Assembly: GCA_036877525.1 (NCBI GenBank)
Contig: JAZGTH010000008.1
Location: 1,020,001 to 1,084,000 of the forward strand
Length of the DNA stretch: 64,000 nucleotides
Reading direction: 5' to 3'
Origin: Chromobotia macracanthus
Lineage: Eukaryota > Chordata > Actinopteri > Cypriniformes > Botiidae
Shown here: positions 9,350-19,345 of the stretch, one piece after another
Numbering within the stretch: the first letter of the stretch is position 1
Layout: each line of letters begins with the position of its first letter
Translations under genes and position numbers: made by a program
Notes under the pieces: model-generated
Seen by the model: only the letters and a program-made list of their open reading frames with translations
What the model was told of the DNA's origin: nothing
Databases searched by the model: none

Positions 9350-11100
9350 GGAAAACCCCCCTAAACAGAGCCCAAGAGGCAGCCATGCCTCAGGTAGAGT
9401 GAGCTCTGAGGCCCCCTGGGGGCTGCACCCCCTTATATTCATAAGCCAAAGATATTGCTTCCACAAGCCAATGAGACAGGTGAGTGAGAAAAATGAGAAA
9501 ACCAATGAGAAAAACCTTATTTCCATTTAGAGAGAATTTAGTGCACAAGAAATGAGGCAAGGAGCAGATCTGTCTTAAATGATAGAAGTTGAAGGGAAAT
9601 ACTTCCCAAAACCTTGAAAGGCTGTTGTGCCATCTAACCTGACATGACATGCGGCGATAGATGCTAAATAGACCTTAATAGTAGAAAAGGACTTACCTTA
9701 TCTATAAGGTCTTGCAAAAAGCATAATATATCAGAGTCAGAGCACTGATATGAAATTAGATGATGACCATCACGCCACTCCTCAAATACAAGCCATTTAC
9801 AGTCATACAGAGAGTGTGTGGAAGAGGCCCTAGCATTCTGAATAGTGGCGATAGCACAGGAGGGGAGTCCCAATGTGTTTAAGTTTGCCCTCTCATGGGC
9901 CAGGCCCAGAGAGCCACCCTGTCTGGGTGTGGGTGGTAAATTTCCCTGTTTGCTTGGGCTGTGGAGGTCTGTGCATAATGGGAGGGGCCATGGCTAAGCA
10001 TACAGCATCTCCACCAGCCATAGAGCTTTGGGCCATCTGGGTGCTATGAGAATCAGAGTCAGGCCCTGTTCTCTCACCCAGGCTAAGGTGGGAGTTATTA
10101 GGCAAAGGGGGGGGAAAACGCAGAGCAGCACGTGAGACCATGGATGGGCTAGTGCGTCCAAGCCGAGAGGTGCATCCTCTTACACATAAGAGGATGCACC
10201 TCTAGAACATAGGACAATGGGAGTTTTCGCGTGAGGCGAAGATATCTACGGCTGCCTGACCGAATCTCCACCACAGCAGACCCACTACCTTAGGGTGGAG
10301 GCACCAGTCTCCGTAGAGCAGGTACCCCCTCGTCAGAAGGTCTGTGCCCCTGTTCAGAATGCCTGGCTGAAAGTGCCTCCTTGTCCATACTAACAGCTTG
10401 TGTGCCACAGCATAAAGCTTGGAGGAACGCATCCCTCCTTGGTGGTTTATATGTGCTACAGCTGTGGTATTGTCACAGGGGACCAGAACATGATGCCCCT
10501 GCAGGCGAGGCAGAAAATGTCTCAGAGCCTTCCATACAGCGAGGAGTTCCAGGTAATTTATATGGGCTGACTGAAGTGTGTTTGGCCACACACCGTTCAC
10601 TGTTTTGCTCTCCTGAGTGGCTACCATTTCAGTTAAAGATGCATCTGTGGTAAGCACTTTGCGCAGCATGATCACCCTGAGGGGGGTCCTGTGCACGTAG
10701 AACTGCATTCTTCCAGTGGTGCAGTGCTGCCGAGCACGAACGTGTCACTGAGACATAGCGACAGAGATCGCATAAAGGGCTGAGATAAAGAGAGAAAACC
10801 CACTTCATGAATCCCCTCATTCATAGAAGGCCCAGATGCAAGACCTGAATAGCTGATGCCATAAGACCTGGGCTGTAATCTTTGTGCGACACAGCCTTTC
10901 GCAATTCAAGGACTGAGCAAGGGTGCAATTTAATAGAGAGAGAATGTGCTCCAGTGACAGACGCGTGCGCGTTGTTACTGAATTCCAAACCCAAAAATAT
11001 AACATTCTGAACGGGAGTGAAATTACTCTGGTTCATGTTTACTCTGAAGCCGAGCAAAGTGATATGAGCGAGCACACAATGCTTGTGTCAAAAAAACTTT
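9350..11100 (-). mobile_element. DIRS-type tyrosine-recombinase retrotransposon, decayed
   Basis: On the minus strand from right to left: the end of the RT palm/thumb (11075-10821, LLGFRVNMNQSNFTPVQNV followed by IFLGLEF); an RNase H-like domain (10708-10202, DASLTEM, HINYLELLAVWKAL, DNTTAVAHINHQGG, DIFASRENS); and the N-terminal part of a tyrosine recombinase (9873-9664, ATIQNARASSTHSLYDCKW, continuing near 9650-9600). The domain order RT-RH-YR and motif details are those of fish DIRS1-like elements. Each segment is interrupted by stops and shifts. The 5' gag and both terminal repeats are missing. Confidence 0.85.
10166..10203. repeat. Perfect 17-bp hairpin with 4-base loop
   Basis: AGAGGTGCATCCTCTTA at 10166-10182 is followed by CACA and the exact reverse complement at 10187-10203. 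It lies at the end of the DIRS RNase H frame, just before the recombinase region. Confidence 0.9.
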
Positions 11101-11352
11101 TCATCAAGCGGTATCCTGTCTATAGAACTGAGTCTGATTCCTCAGCTTATATACCCGTTGCCAGGTACTTTCGCGGGTTTTTCACGCAAAGAGTTTAGAG
11201 TACCAAAATGTATATATATGTTTCTTTTCTAAAAAGTACATTTATGACATGATACCTGGACAAATAAAGATTTATTTCTTCCGACTGCCATAATCCATTC
11301 TACTTATTCTTTAAATGGTAAAACACAAGGCCTGTGTGGGTTTTGTGTGGGC

Positions 11353-11482
11353 AAGCCCACAGTGGGTTGGCCCACGGAAAACACCCATGGGGGTCCACAA
11401 GGGCAAAACCATTTGAGCCCCGCATGGGCTAACCCATATGGGGCCCACTTGGGTTTTCTGTGGGCCAGCCCACTGTGGGCTT
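11353..11482. repeat. Imperfect inverted repeat (MITE-like)
   Basis: The left arm (from 11353, AAGCCCACAGTGGGTTGGCC) matches the reverse complement of the right arm ending at 11482 over about 30 bp with few mismatches. The interior is also built of GGGCCCA/CCCATGGG-like blocks. It resembles a short non-autonomous DNA element. It lies about 470 bp upstream of the srsf6 start codon. Confidence 0.6.
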
Positions 11483-11749
11483 AAATTGTTTTAAACATGT
11501 ATATGATAATTTGGACATTGGACTATAAAATCATTGCTATATAACACAATACGAAATATCTTTTTGCAGATGCAGTCAAAAGTATTATAGTGCTTGAACT
11601 CTGAGCACTAAGTTTTTTTATGGGATAAACAATTATCTCACATAGAATGAATGAAATAATTTTAATTACGAACACGATTCCTATTTAGCTCTTCAGTTGT
11701 ACTCATGTCAAATGAAATTTTAATATGAAGTCATATTTAGCTATCCCTT

Positions 11750-11950
11750 GTTTAATAACCATCCGTTGCCACGATTTTTCCCCAAATCTCCACATCCCCG
11801 CCCCCCGAAAACGAAGTAGAACCACTTGACACCGGAAGTGACGTAGTTGACGTTGCCGTTATAGTCGCGCGGTGGCCATTTCGAGGAGACCCGCAGCGTT
11901 TGAAGTTACGAAACTCCGTGCTGTTTGCAATCAACCACTGAAGACAAAAC
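11750..11950 (+). promoter_or_regulatory. Probable srsf6 promoter and 5' UTR
   Basis: A locally GC-rich stretch with CpGs, unlike the AT-rich flanks, directly upstream of the ATG at 11951. It contains an ETS-type site ACCGGAAGTG (11831-11840) fused to TGACGT, and GGTGGCCATTTC (about 11871), a YY1-like core. There is no TATA box. This fits a housekeeping promoter; the transcription start is not determined. Confidence 0.5.
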
Positions 11951-12057
11951 ATGCCGCGCGTGTACGTGGGCAGACTGAGTTATCACGTGAGGGAAAAGGA
12001 CATTCAGAGGTTTTTCAGCGGCTACGGGAAACTTTTAGAGATCGATCTCAAGAACGG
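11951..12057 (+). CDS. srsf6: srsf6 exon 1 (coding part)
   Basis: Encodes residues 1-35 plus two bases of codon 36. The donor is GTGGGT at 12058. The start is the first ATG after the GC-rich promoter and matches the conserved SR-protein N-terminus. Confidence 0.93.
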
Positions 12058-15000
12058 GTGGGTTTGTAGTGCCGCATGTTTTTCCGTCGCGGCCTAGAGA
12101 CCATCGCGTGAACAGAGCAATTTACATACAAATTTAACATGCGTGTAATAATTCTGTGGTATACATCTCGTTACAATACCTTCGCAGTAATAATTTAATT
12201 TTTCTGTCAGCTGTGGTGGTTTGTTGATCGTTAATGTGTCGGACGTGACTCCTTGCCGCGTGCTCAAAATGGCGGAGGGTTTTGTGTTCATCGCAAGAAC
12301 TGTTTATTACGATACGGTAATTTTGAAGAAAGTTTTTAGGTGTGATTGCCGTTTTCGATGGCTAAACAAATAATTTATCAGGGGTTATCATTAATTTTAT
12401 GGAGTAGCATGTGATATTGTTTATACGGAATAGCAGTGTATTTTATGTGTAACGATATTCAAAACCGAACCGCAATATTGAACGCCTCCGGTCCAATCCT
12501 GGCCCATTGTTGTGGTTCACTTCACTTTACTTGTCACAATACTATTTTCTTTCTCGACACCTTTGTAATTGGTACACTTTTAACATCTCATAATGCTTGT
12601 TTTATTTAACATGCACTGGGGCCTGAAATTCAGCGCAGGACTGAATGTATTGCGGAGCTGTTTATTTCCCATAACTTTCCCCACAGTTGAATCCAGCTCC
12701 ACATAACGCAAAGGTTCTGCAAAATAAGACAAATACTATTTTCTAGCATTTCATCTTATTCTGATGGTGCATCTTCGAAGTATCACCAACAAAAAACTTC
12801 TCACATTAGGTGCGATATGGCTATATCACACAGTAGGCGTCAACTTCTGAATATCAACAATTCGGGTTGAACTCAATTCCTCTCTACTGCAAGGGTTTAA
12901 TGTAATGTTTGATGTCTGTGACATAGGCCTGTGGCTGGTTTACTGGAGGGTTTGTAAGGTGCTGTTCTTTGTTAAACTGCTTGAAATAATGCATATTGCA
13001 AAATAAAATAATACAAAAACATTGATTTGGGGGAAGTAGCTCCTCTTAAAACTGCAGGGAGAGTTTTTAGTATCTTTCTACAATGACTTGAAGTTATTGT
13101 ATTACAAGTCCTAGTTGCTGTCTCAGAGTTGCCGAAAGGTGTACTGTCAGTTTGTCTTTCAGGTCAACTGTATTGGTTGTTGTAAATGACACCTGCAGTG
13201 CATTCTTCTGTCTGTAGTATTTATTCGATGCATACTCATTCTGTATGCATGGAGAACAGAAAGGACACTACTACATTTGCCAAAATGTGTGGCGGATTTT
13301 GTTTTTAGTGTGAAAGTATTTACTAAAAGTTTAATTTCCAAGGTCATGCCTGGATGTCAGTGAAGTATACTATTGTAGTTCTTAACAGTAGAGGTTAGTT
13401 TTCCCACCCTGGTTGATCCAGTACTTTAGGCTTGTATCTTCTGTTTGACAAAATGTAACAACCAGCATTTTTCCAACGACCATGGAGGAGTAAACCGGAC
13501 ACTCCTGGGTTTGTGAAGCTGTACTTGGGCTGCCCCAGAATGAGGATTTTCCTAGTCAAATGGCAGTCATCCATTTAAGGCATTTTGTAAATCTTGTGAT
13601 TTGGTCTTAATGGATTAAGCCACATTAAGCAATTTAGGGCACAAGTTCACCTGTGTTGTCAGAGAGAGCTGAGCTCCAATAATCCCGCTCACAATCATGA
13701 TTTTGTGGATTTTGGAAGCTTGCCAGATGTGTTAAGCACCTTAGCGTAGTGTCTTTTGGCCACCATGTCCTCCTCATAATAGCAAACATTTGTCTAGCAC
13801 AAGCTGCTAATGTTAAGCTATTGTTCACGTTTCAAATAAGTGATGTTTGAGGTAGAAGAATTTAAAGCAAACATTTGCCTGCAGAATTTATTGCAGGTAC
13901 TTTTTTGGTCATCTATTACAGTCTTGAACACTAAGTCGTTTCATTTTATAATTAACACATTTGTTCATCATAGATTGACTTTTTCTTTCTGCGACTAAGA
14001 CTAATTAAAATTGCTCTAAGCCTTTTCTCTTTGACTAATGATAATACTTCATCATTGTGAAGAACCTTTTGAAAAGGAAGTAAAACCAAAAATTTCTAAA
14101 GCGTTTTTAAAATTTTGAATAACTAAACCTGGCTCTTGCCATGAAAGCTATACAAGATGATAGGGTGTTAAACAAGGCAAAGTTAGTATTTAATTCTCTT
14201 TAGCCTGATTTTGTGTTGTGATCTGGATTTTTTTCTAGGTATGGGTTTGTGGAGTTTGAAGACACCCGTGATGCAGATGATGCTGTGTATGAGTTGAACG
14301 GTAAAGAACTGTGTGGGGAGCGTGTGATCGTGGAGCATGCAAGAGGACCCCGGCGAGACAGAGACGGATATGGTGGGGGTTATGGGGGAAGTGGGCGTAG
14401 TAAGTACAGTCTTGTCACTATCTCAATATGCACTTTTTTTCAGGCAGAAGAGAGTGGAGCTGTACAATCACTTTTATTTGCAGTGGACAGTCCATGTGGC
14501 AAACCAAGGACAAGTGCACCCAGTGACTGACATGTCTTCTCTGTTAAAGGCTCCAGCGCCTTCAAAGGAAGAGTTTTTGGGAAGATTTAATGCAGGTGGT
14601 CCTTGAATGTCTGACCTGTTTAAATGGGGATTACCTCAAGACACTTATGCTTTTGTAGTTTTGGCCCATTTTAAAAACCAAAGGCTCATGCAGTGTAACT
14701 GTAATCTTCAAAAGATTGGGAGACTTGACCTGTAAATATTTACATGTCAGATGATGGGCTGTGTATTTTCTTTTTGGGCCAGACTACAACTGTTCTAGCC
14801 AGTAGCTTTAGTAACTAGTTATCTGCCACATCCTGAAGCCTCATGGCATGTAAACAGTATGACGTGTGACGATGCGATTTGTGTTTACATTTGAATTCAA
14901 CATTAACAAAAGTCCTTGATGTTTCAATTTAAAAGAGTCTGGTGCGGGCTGAGTCCGAGTCCATTGAGGCTAAGATGACTGCCTGTCCTGTTTGGCCTTG

Positions 15001-16939
15001 GCTTTCACCTTACAATGTGTGTGTGACCTTTGCCCTTTGACCCTTGGCTGACCTAACCGGAAGCCATGATGACAGCTGCCTTTTGCCAATAGACCAGGGT
15101 GATGGTGAGGAAACCCATTGGTTTTTATGTTGAACGAAATATTGGACAGGTTAAACAAATTCATGTAGCCACCCGCTAGTTTCCTTTTTCTTTATTAAAA
15201 AGAGCAATGGGCTTCCCTTGCTATGTGTCTTGTGCTGTCGCTGTTCTGTCACTAGACAGGTAACTTGTCTACTTTTAGTCCTGGTTATGTTTGTTTGTAA
15301 TTTTCCTTCTGTTTTGAGGGTATTGTGTACTCGTTTGCTGTCTTTACAATTGATGCTCATGTTAAAAGTGCTGCCTCATGTCACTGGGGCAGTATTCAGG
15401 TTAAGAGCATTGCTGTTCTTGAGCTGTTGAGTGGAGAGCAGCAATGCAACCTTTGACCCCTTTTAGAGGGACAGAATTCATTTGAGTAGGGACAGATTTT
15501 TTTTGTTTACTTAGGCCACACTAATTGTTCCCATCAGATGTATGTGGTGCTGAGGTTTTATGATGTTTTTGGGCGTGTGATTTATTCAATGTGATGGGTG
15601 GGGGGAGGGAAAGCCAAAGTCTTTTGACTTGTTTAAACATCATTGCCTTATGCAGTTTGATGTCTGATGTTGCCGCCTTCTGTGCGCTCTTTGGAGATTC
15701 TCTAATCATGCTGATACTGATTATTTCCTGTCTCCTGGCTTTTTTCTGAAGGCAGTAGTGGTTACAGCAGCAGGAGCCGAAGTGGAAGAGACAAATATGG
15801 ACCGCCGGTTCGCACTGAGTATCGTCTGATAGTGGAGAACCTGTCTAGTCGCTGTAGCTGGCAGGACCTCAAGGTGTCCATATAACTTCATACACTTTCA
15901 CTAAATCATTGTCTTTAGGGAAATGTGAGAATCCATTGAATTCATTGAATTATTTGCTGTAAGATGTGACATCTAAGCATCATTACATTTATGGCTTTCT
16001 GATATCAGTTTTTCATGGATCTTTCATCCTTTATCCAAAGGACTTTATGCGTCAGGCTGGAGAGGTGACCTATGCTGATGCCCACAAAGAACGGACAAAT
16101 GAGGGAGTCATTGAGTTTCGCTCATACTCTGATATGAAGAGAGCTTTGGACAAGTTGGATGGCACAGATATTAATGGGAGGAAAATTCGTCTTGTAGAGG
16201 ACAAGCCTAGGCGTCGCCGTTCCTACTCTGGGAGCAGGTCAAGGTCAGGCATTGATTCTAGCTGCTCATTTTGATCATCTACGTTTTTAATCTTCTGTTT
16301 TGGACATCTGGCGATTCTCTAATTGGTCGTTTTTAATTACAGGTCTCACAGCAGGCGCCGCTCTCGCAGCAGGAGCCGCAGGAGTTCACAAAGTCGTTCC
16401 AGGTCCAGATCACGGTAGAGAGAGCACCCCTTTTTTGCTGCATTAAAATGTGTATACGTTATCTCACTCTGTCCACTTACAGGTCAAGGTCCCGCAGCAA
16501 GCGCCACTCTCGCTCCAGGTCTGGCCGCAAGTCCCGTTCTAGGTCAAGGAGAAAATCTCACTCCAAGTCCCCAGGAAAGTCCCGCTCCAGAAAGTCCAAA
16601 TCTCTGTCCCGGTCCCGTACCCAAAAGTCGCGCAGTCGTTCCGCTAGCCACAAGTCCCGCTCCCGCTCTGATGCTCGCAAATCTCGCTCCAACAGCTGCT
16701 CCAAAGCAAAGTCTGAGCGAGATTCCAAAAGCCGATCCAAGGAGAAGTCTGTAAGTAAGAAGTCCAGAAGCCGTTCTGTTTCCCCAAGGGAGAATGGAAA
16801 TGAAGAGCGAGCCATGTCTGCCTCTCGTTCGCTGTCTCCTAAAAAGGATCGTCATCAGTCTGAGTCACCCGGCAAGTGTTCTGCATCGCGGTCTCCCTCA
16901 CGATCAAAGTCACGTTCCAGGTCTGCATCACAAGACTAA
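11951..16939 (+). CDS. srsf6: Serine/arginine-rich splicing factor 6
   Basis: An SR protein that binds exonic enhancers in pre-mRNA and promotes spliceosome assembly in the nucleus. Six coding exons: 11951-12057, 14239-14399, 15752-15873, 16041-16243, 16343-16414 and 16483-16939. All introns are GT-AG and phases match, giving 373 residues. RRM1 (about residues 1-72) starts MPRVYVGRLSYHVREKDIQR and has RNP1 GYGFVEF across the exon 1/2 junction. A Gly-rich linker follows. RRM2 (about 120-193) contains SWQDLK, the pseudo-RRM signature. The rest (about 195-373) is a long RS domain. REKDIQRFFSGYG and KERTNEGVIEFRSY favour SRSF6 over the close paralogue SRSF4. Which fish duplicate (6a or 6b) is not decided. 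No lesion was seen. Confidence 0.93.
12058..14238 (+). other. srsf6 intron 1
   Basis: About 2.2 kb. The first 250 bases are GC-richer and hold AAAATGGCGG (about 12267), a YY1-like motif, so the CpG-rich promoter may extend into the intron. No transposon or ORF was recognised in the rest. Confidence 0.6.
14239..14399 (+). CDS. srsf6: srsf6 exon 2
   Basis: Acceptor TTTTTTTCTAG, donor GTAAGT at 14400. Encodes the second half of RRM1 (GYGFVEFEDTRDADDAVYEL, then GERVIVEHARGP) and the start of the Gly-rich linker. Ends in phase 1. Confidence 0.93.
14444..14595 (+). other. srsf6: Candidate poison cassette exon of srsf6
   Basis: SR genes commonly carry an ultraconserved cassette exon with a stop codon in the intron after RRM1 (established for the family). 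Here two acceptors, CACTTTTTTTCAG (exon from 14444) and TTTTATTTGCAG (exon from 14484), and a donor CAG/GTGG at 14596 bracket a short exon. Joined in the phase of exon 2, either version meets an in-frame TGA (14524-14526 or 14528-14530). The first acceptor leaves only a 44-bp intron, which is too short for normal splicing, so 14484-14595 is the likelier form. Conservation was not tested. Confidence 0.35.
14920..15150 (+). other. Intron 2 block with non-AT-rich, gene-like composition
   Basis: Within srsf6 intron 2 this block is GC-richer than its surroundings and holds repeated TGACC(T/C)-type pentamers (about 15025-15055: GTGACC, TGACCC, CTGACC). No ORF is preserved. It may be part of the conserved regulatory sequence that SR genes keep around their poison exon; this is inference only. 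Confidence 0.25.
15752..15873 (+). CDS. srsf6: srsf6 exon 3
   Basis: Acceptor TTTTTTCTGAAG, donor GTGTCC. Encodes the rest of the linker and the start of RRM2 (RTEYRLIVENLSSRCSWQDL). Ends in phase 0. Confidence 0.93.
16041..16243 (+). CDS. srsf6: srsf6 exon 4
   Basis: Acceptor TTATCCAAAG. Encodes the body of RRM2 (MRQAGEVTYADAHKERTNEG) and the first RS dipeptides. Donor GTCAGG at 16244, phase 2. Confidence 0.93.
16343..16414 (+). CDS. srsf6: srsf6 exon 5
   Basis: A 72-base exon encoding RS repeats only. Acceptor TTTAATTACAG, donor GTAGAG, phase 2 on both sides, so skipping it would keep the frame. Confidence 0.88.
16483..16939 (+). CDS. srsf6: srsf6 exon 6, RS domain
   Basis: Encodes the last 152 residues, dominated by SR/RS/KS dipeptides, ending SRSRSASQD and TAA at 16937-16939. 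The antisense of this repetitive exon gives long spurious minus-strand ORFs. Confidence 0.92.
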
Positions 16940-17500
16940 TGTCCCACTGAGTAGATTCCAGAGCAGAAAATGATTTTTAATGCACAGCTCAGTGTTGAAT
17001 TGGTCGTTTACAGCCTGTGAACATTGAGCAAATGCTTAAAAAGGCTGCATCCCAATGTAGTATTGATTACCGTGCAGTTTTCAGTTTTAATAATTGCATG
17101 AAAACAATTGCTGACCAGAGAAGTTACACCCACAACCCATCCATGCCCCCCCCAGAGTCTTTAAAGGCCCATTGCTTGTTGCTGTAGTGTGGGGTTAAGG
17201 AGGCTAGAACATTAGTAAATTTGGCTACGTATCTACATTTGCAGCTATCTTTCTGTGGCATTTAACAAATGTATATGATGTGATTGTTGAGTGGTTGGCT
17301 ACAAAATGCTTCCTCGATGTATAGTAATTAATTTGTTCCTTTCCAGAAAGTTAGTGCTTTTGCTCAATTTTGAATTGTCGTTAGTGATGTTGCTTAAAGT
17401 GTGATGCATTACTGCAGTTTCAGCCTGATTTCTTGTCCAGGATCAATCTAATTTTTAAATGGGTTTTTGAATTTTCCACTGTTTTAGTTAAATAAACAAT
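16940..17500 (+). terminator. srsf6 3' UTR and polyadenylation signal
   Basis: Non-coding AT-rich sequence after the stop. AATAAA at 17491-17496 (AGTTAAATAAACAATTGG) is followed by a GT/T-rich stretch (TGTTGCTTTGCTTATTTTGTC), a good cleavage context. A second AATAAA is at 17864-17869. Confidence 0.6.
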
Positions 17501-17859
17501 TGGTTTTCAATGTTGCTTTGCTTATTTTGTCTTTCTTTAGATCAATTTACTCTTATGTGAATAATCTAATACATTGTTTATACAAGGTATTGTTGCTGTT
17601 AGAGTTCTTTTAAATTTTTTTTTTGTTAGCAACATATACAAACCCTAATTTGTGTTGCTGGCTTTATAAAGTTTTTAATATCAGATTAAGGAACACACTA
17701 CCTAAATTAATATTCTCAATATTAACATGGTTTTAAATCTGAGACGGTTTTGATGTTTTGCAGTGTCCTCAGACTGAACAGTCATATCGGAGTTCATGTG
17801 TCTTTTACTTAATTCTAGATTGACATTTAATTGGCATGTACTATAAATGATTTGTTTTG

Positions 17860-18190
17860 TGCCAATAAAAATAAATGCAAACTTACAACTGAAAAAAAAT
17901 GTGAAAAAAAACCTTTTCAAATGAAAGCAAACTTAATGGCAAATGTGTAGTTTTAAAATGGTACTTTTAAGTTTTCATTTGCTTTTACAGTTAATTTTCA
18001 GGCCGCAAAATTACATTTAACATTATGGTACAAATCTCTTGTGGGGGCAGGGCTTTATTGTTCTTTACTCTTGTTGGTTAGTTTGATTTTGATGGCTCTC
18101 TGACTCAGAACTACTTAAGTGGAAAGCAATTTGGATACAGTTGTTTGAATAGTTGTAGTGTTTGTCCTTTGTAGTGACTGAAAATGTTGC
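17860..18190 (+). repeat. Copy 1 of a promoter-like segment duplicated at 51.3 kb
   Basis: Aligns by eye with 51310-51710 over about 330 bp. Shared blocks include CTTTACTCTTRTTGGYTAGT (about 18062-18081 and 51554-51573) and GTAGTGTTTGT followed by AGTGACTG (about 18155-18181 and 51664-51690). This copy has GGGGGCAGGGC where the other has GGGCGGGGC. There is no ORF. Confidence 0.65.
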
Positions 18191-18263
18191 ATATTACTTT
18201 TACACATTTGGCTCTTGCTCTCACCCAGCCCAAACATATAAGCCAACATAAAGTAAATGGTAA

Positions 18264-19345
18264 ACAGGCTTGTTCAAAATAATAGCAATGTGGAGTTCAA
18301 TTAGAGAGGTAAATCATTCTGTGAAAAAACTGTCAAACAAGTGACCCTTATTTAAAGACCAATGCAGCAAATGTTGTATTGGGCATTTCTCTTTGAAAAT
18401 ATGAGTAAAATGGGTTGTTCCAGACATTGTTCAGAAGAACAGTATACTTTAAAAAGTTGATTAGAGAGGGGAAAACAAGTGCTGAAAATGATAGGCTGCT
18501 CAGCTAAAATGATAATAAATGCTTTAAAATGGCAACCAAAACCAGAAAGATGTGGAAGAAAATGGAATACCATTCAAATGGATCGAAGAATAGCCAAAAT
18601 GGTAAAGACTCAACCAATGATCAGCTCCAGGATCAACGAAATATAAAAAAAACCCTGTGAGTACAGTAACAATTAGAAGACGCTTATGTGAAGCGTAAGC
18701 AAAGTACCCTCGCAAAGATCCCTCGCAAAGTACCATTGTTGAAAAAAAACATGCTGAAGAGGTTACAATTTGCCAAACACATTGACTGGCCTAAAGAGAA
18801 ATGCCACAATATTTTGTGGACTGATGAAAGCAAGTTCTTTTTGATATGGGGATGTTTCTCATAGTAGGGTGTTGGCCTATTTATCGCATTCCAGGGATCA
18901 TGGATAAGTTTTAGTACATTAAAATATTGATAACGGTCATGTTGCCTTATGCCGAAGAGGAAATGCCCTTAAAATGGGTGTTTCAAAAAGACAAAGACCC
19001 CAAACACACCAGTAAGCGAGCAGCATCTTGGTTCCACACCAACAAGATTAACGTTATGGAGTAACCAGCCCAATCTCCAGAGCTTAATCTAATAGAAAAT
19101 CTGTGGGATGACAAAAAATTCTGTTTCTGAGGCAAAACCAAGAAATGCTGAGGAATTGTGTTATGTAGTGCAATTGTCATGGGCTGGAATACCTGTTCAC
19201 AGGTGCCAGAAGTTGGTCAACTCCATGCAACACAGATGTGAAGCAGTTCTCAGAAACTGTGGCTATGCAACTAAATATAAGTTCAAAGATTCACAAGAAA
19301 GCTAAATCTTCAAGCATTTATCAGTTTATACAGTAAATGTTTGAC
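18264..19345 (+). mobile_element. Decayed Tc1/mariner element
   Basis: The left end ACAGGCTTGTTCAAAATAAT matches the terminal repeat of a common teleost Tc1-like family. Transposase remnants run from about 18750 (RLQFAKHIDWPKEKCHNILW, TDESKFF) through WGCFS to a C-terminal NAEELCYVVQLSWAGIPVHR (19108-19305). The interior has stops, shifts and deletions. The right terminal repeat is too degraded to place, so the end is approximate. Confidence 0.85.

Noticed and set aside
16544..16855. Long minus-strand ORFs opposite srsf6 exon 6
   Set aside because: They are the antisense of the repetitive RS-coding exon and have no independent support.
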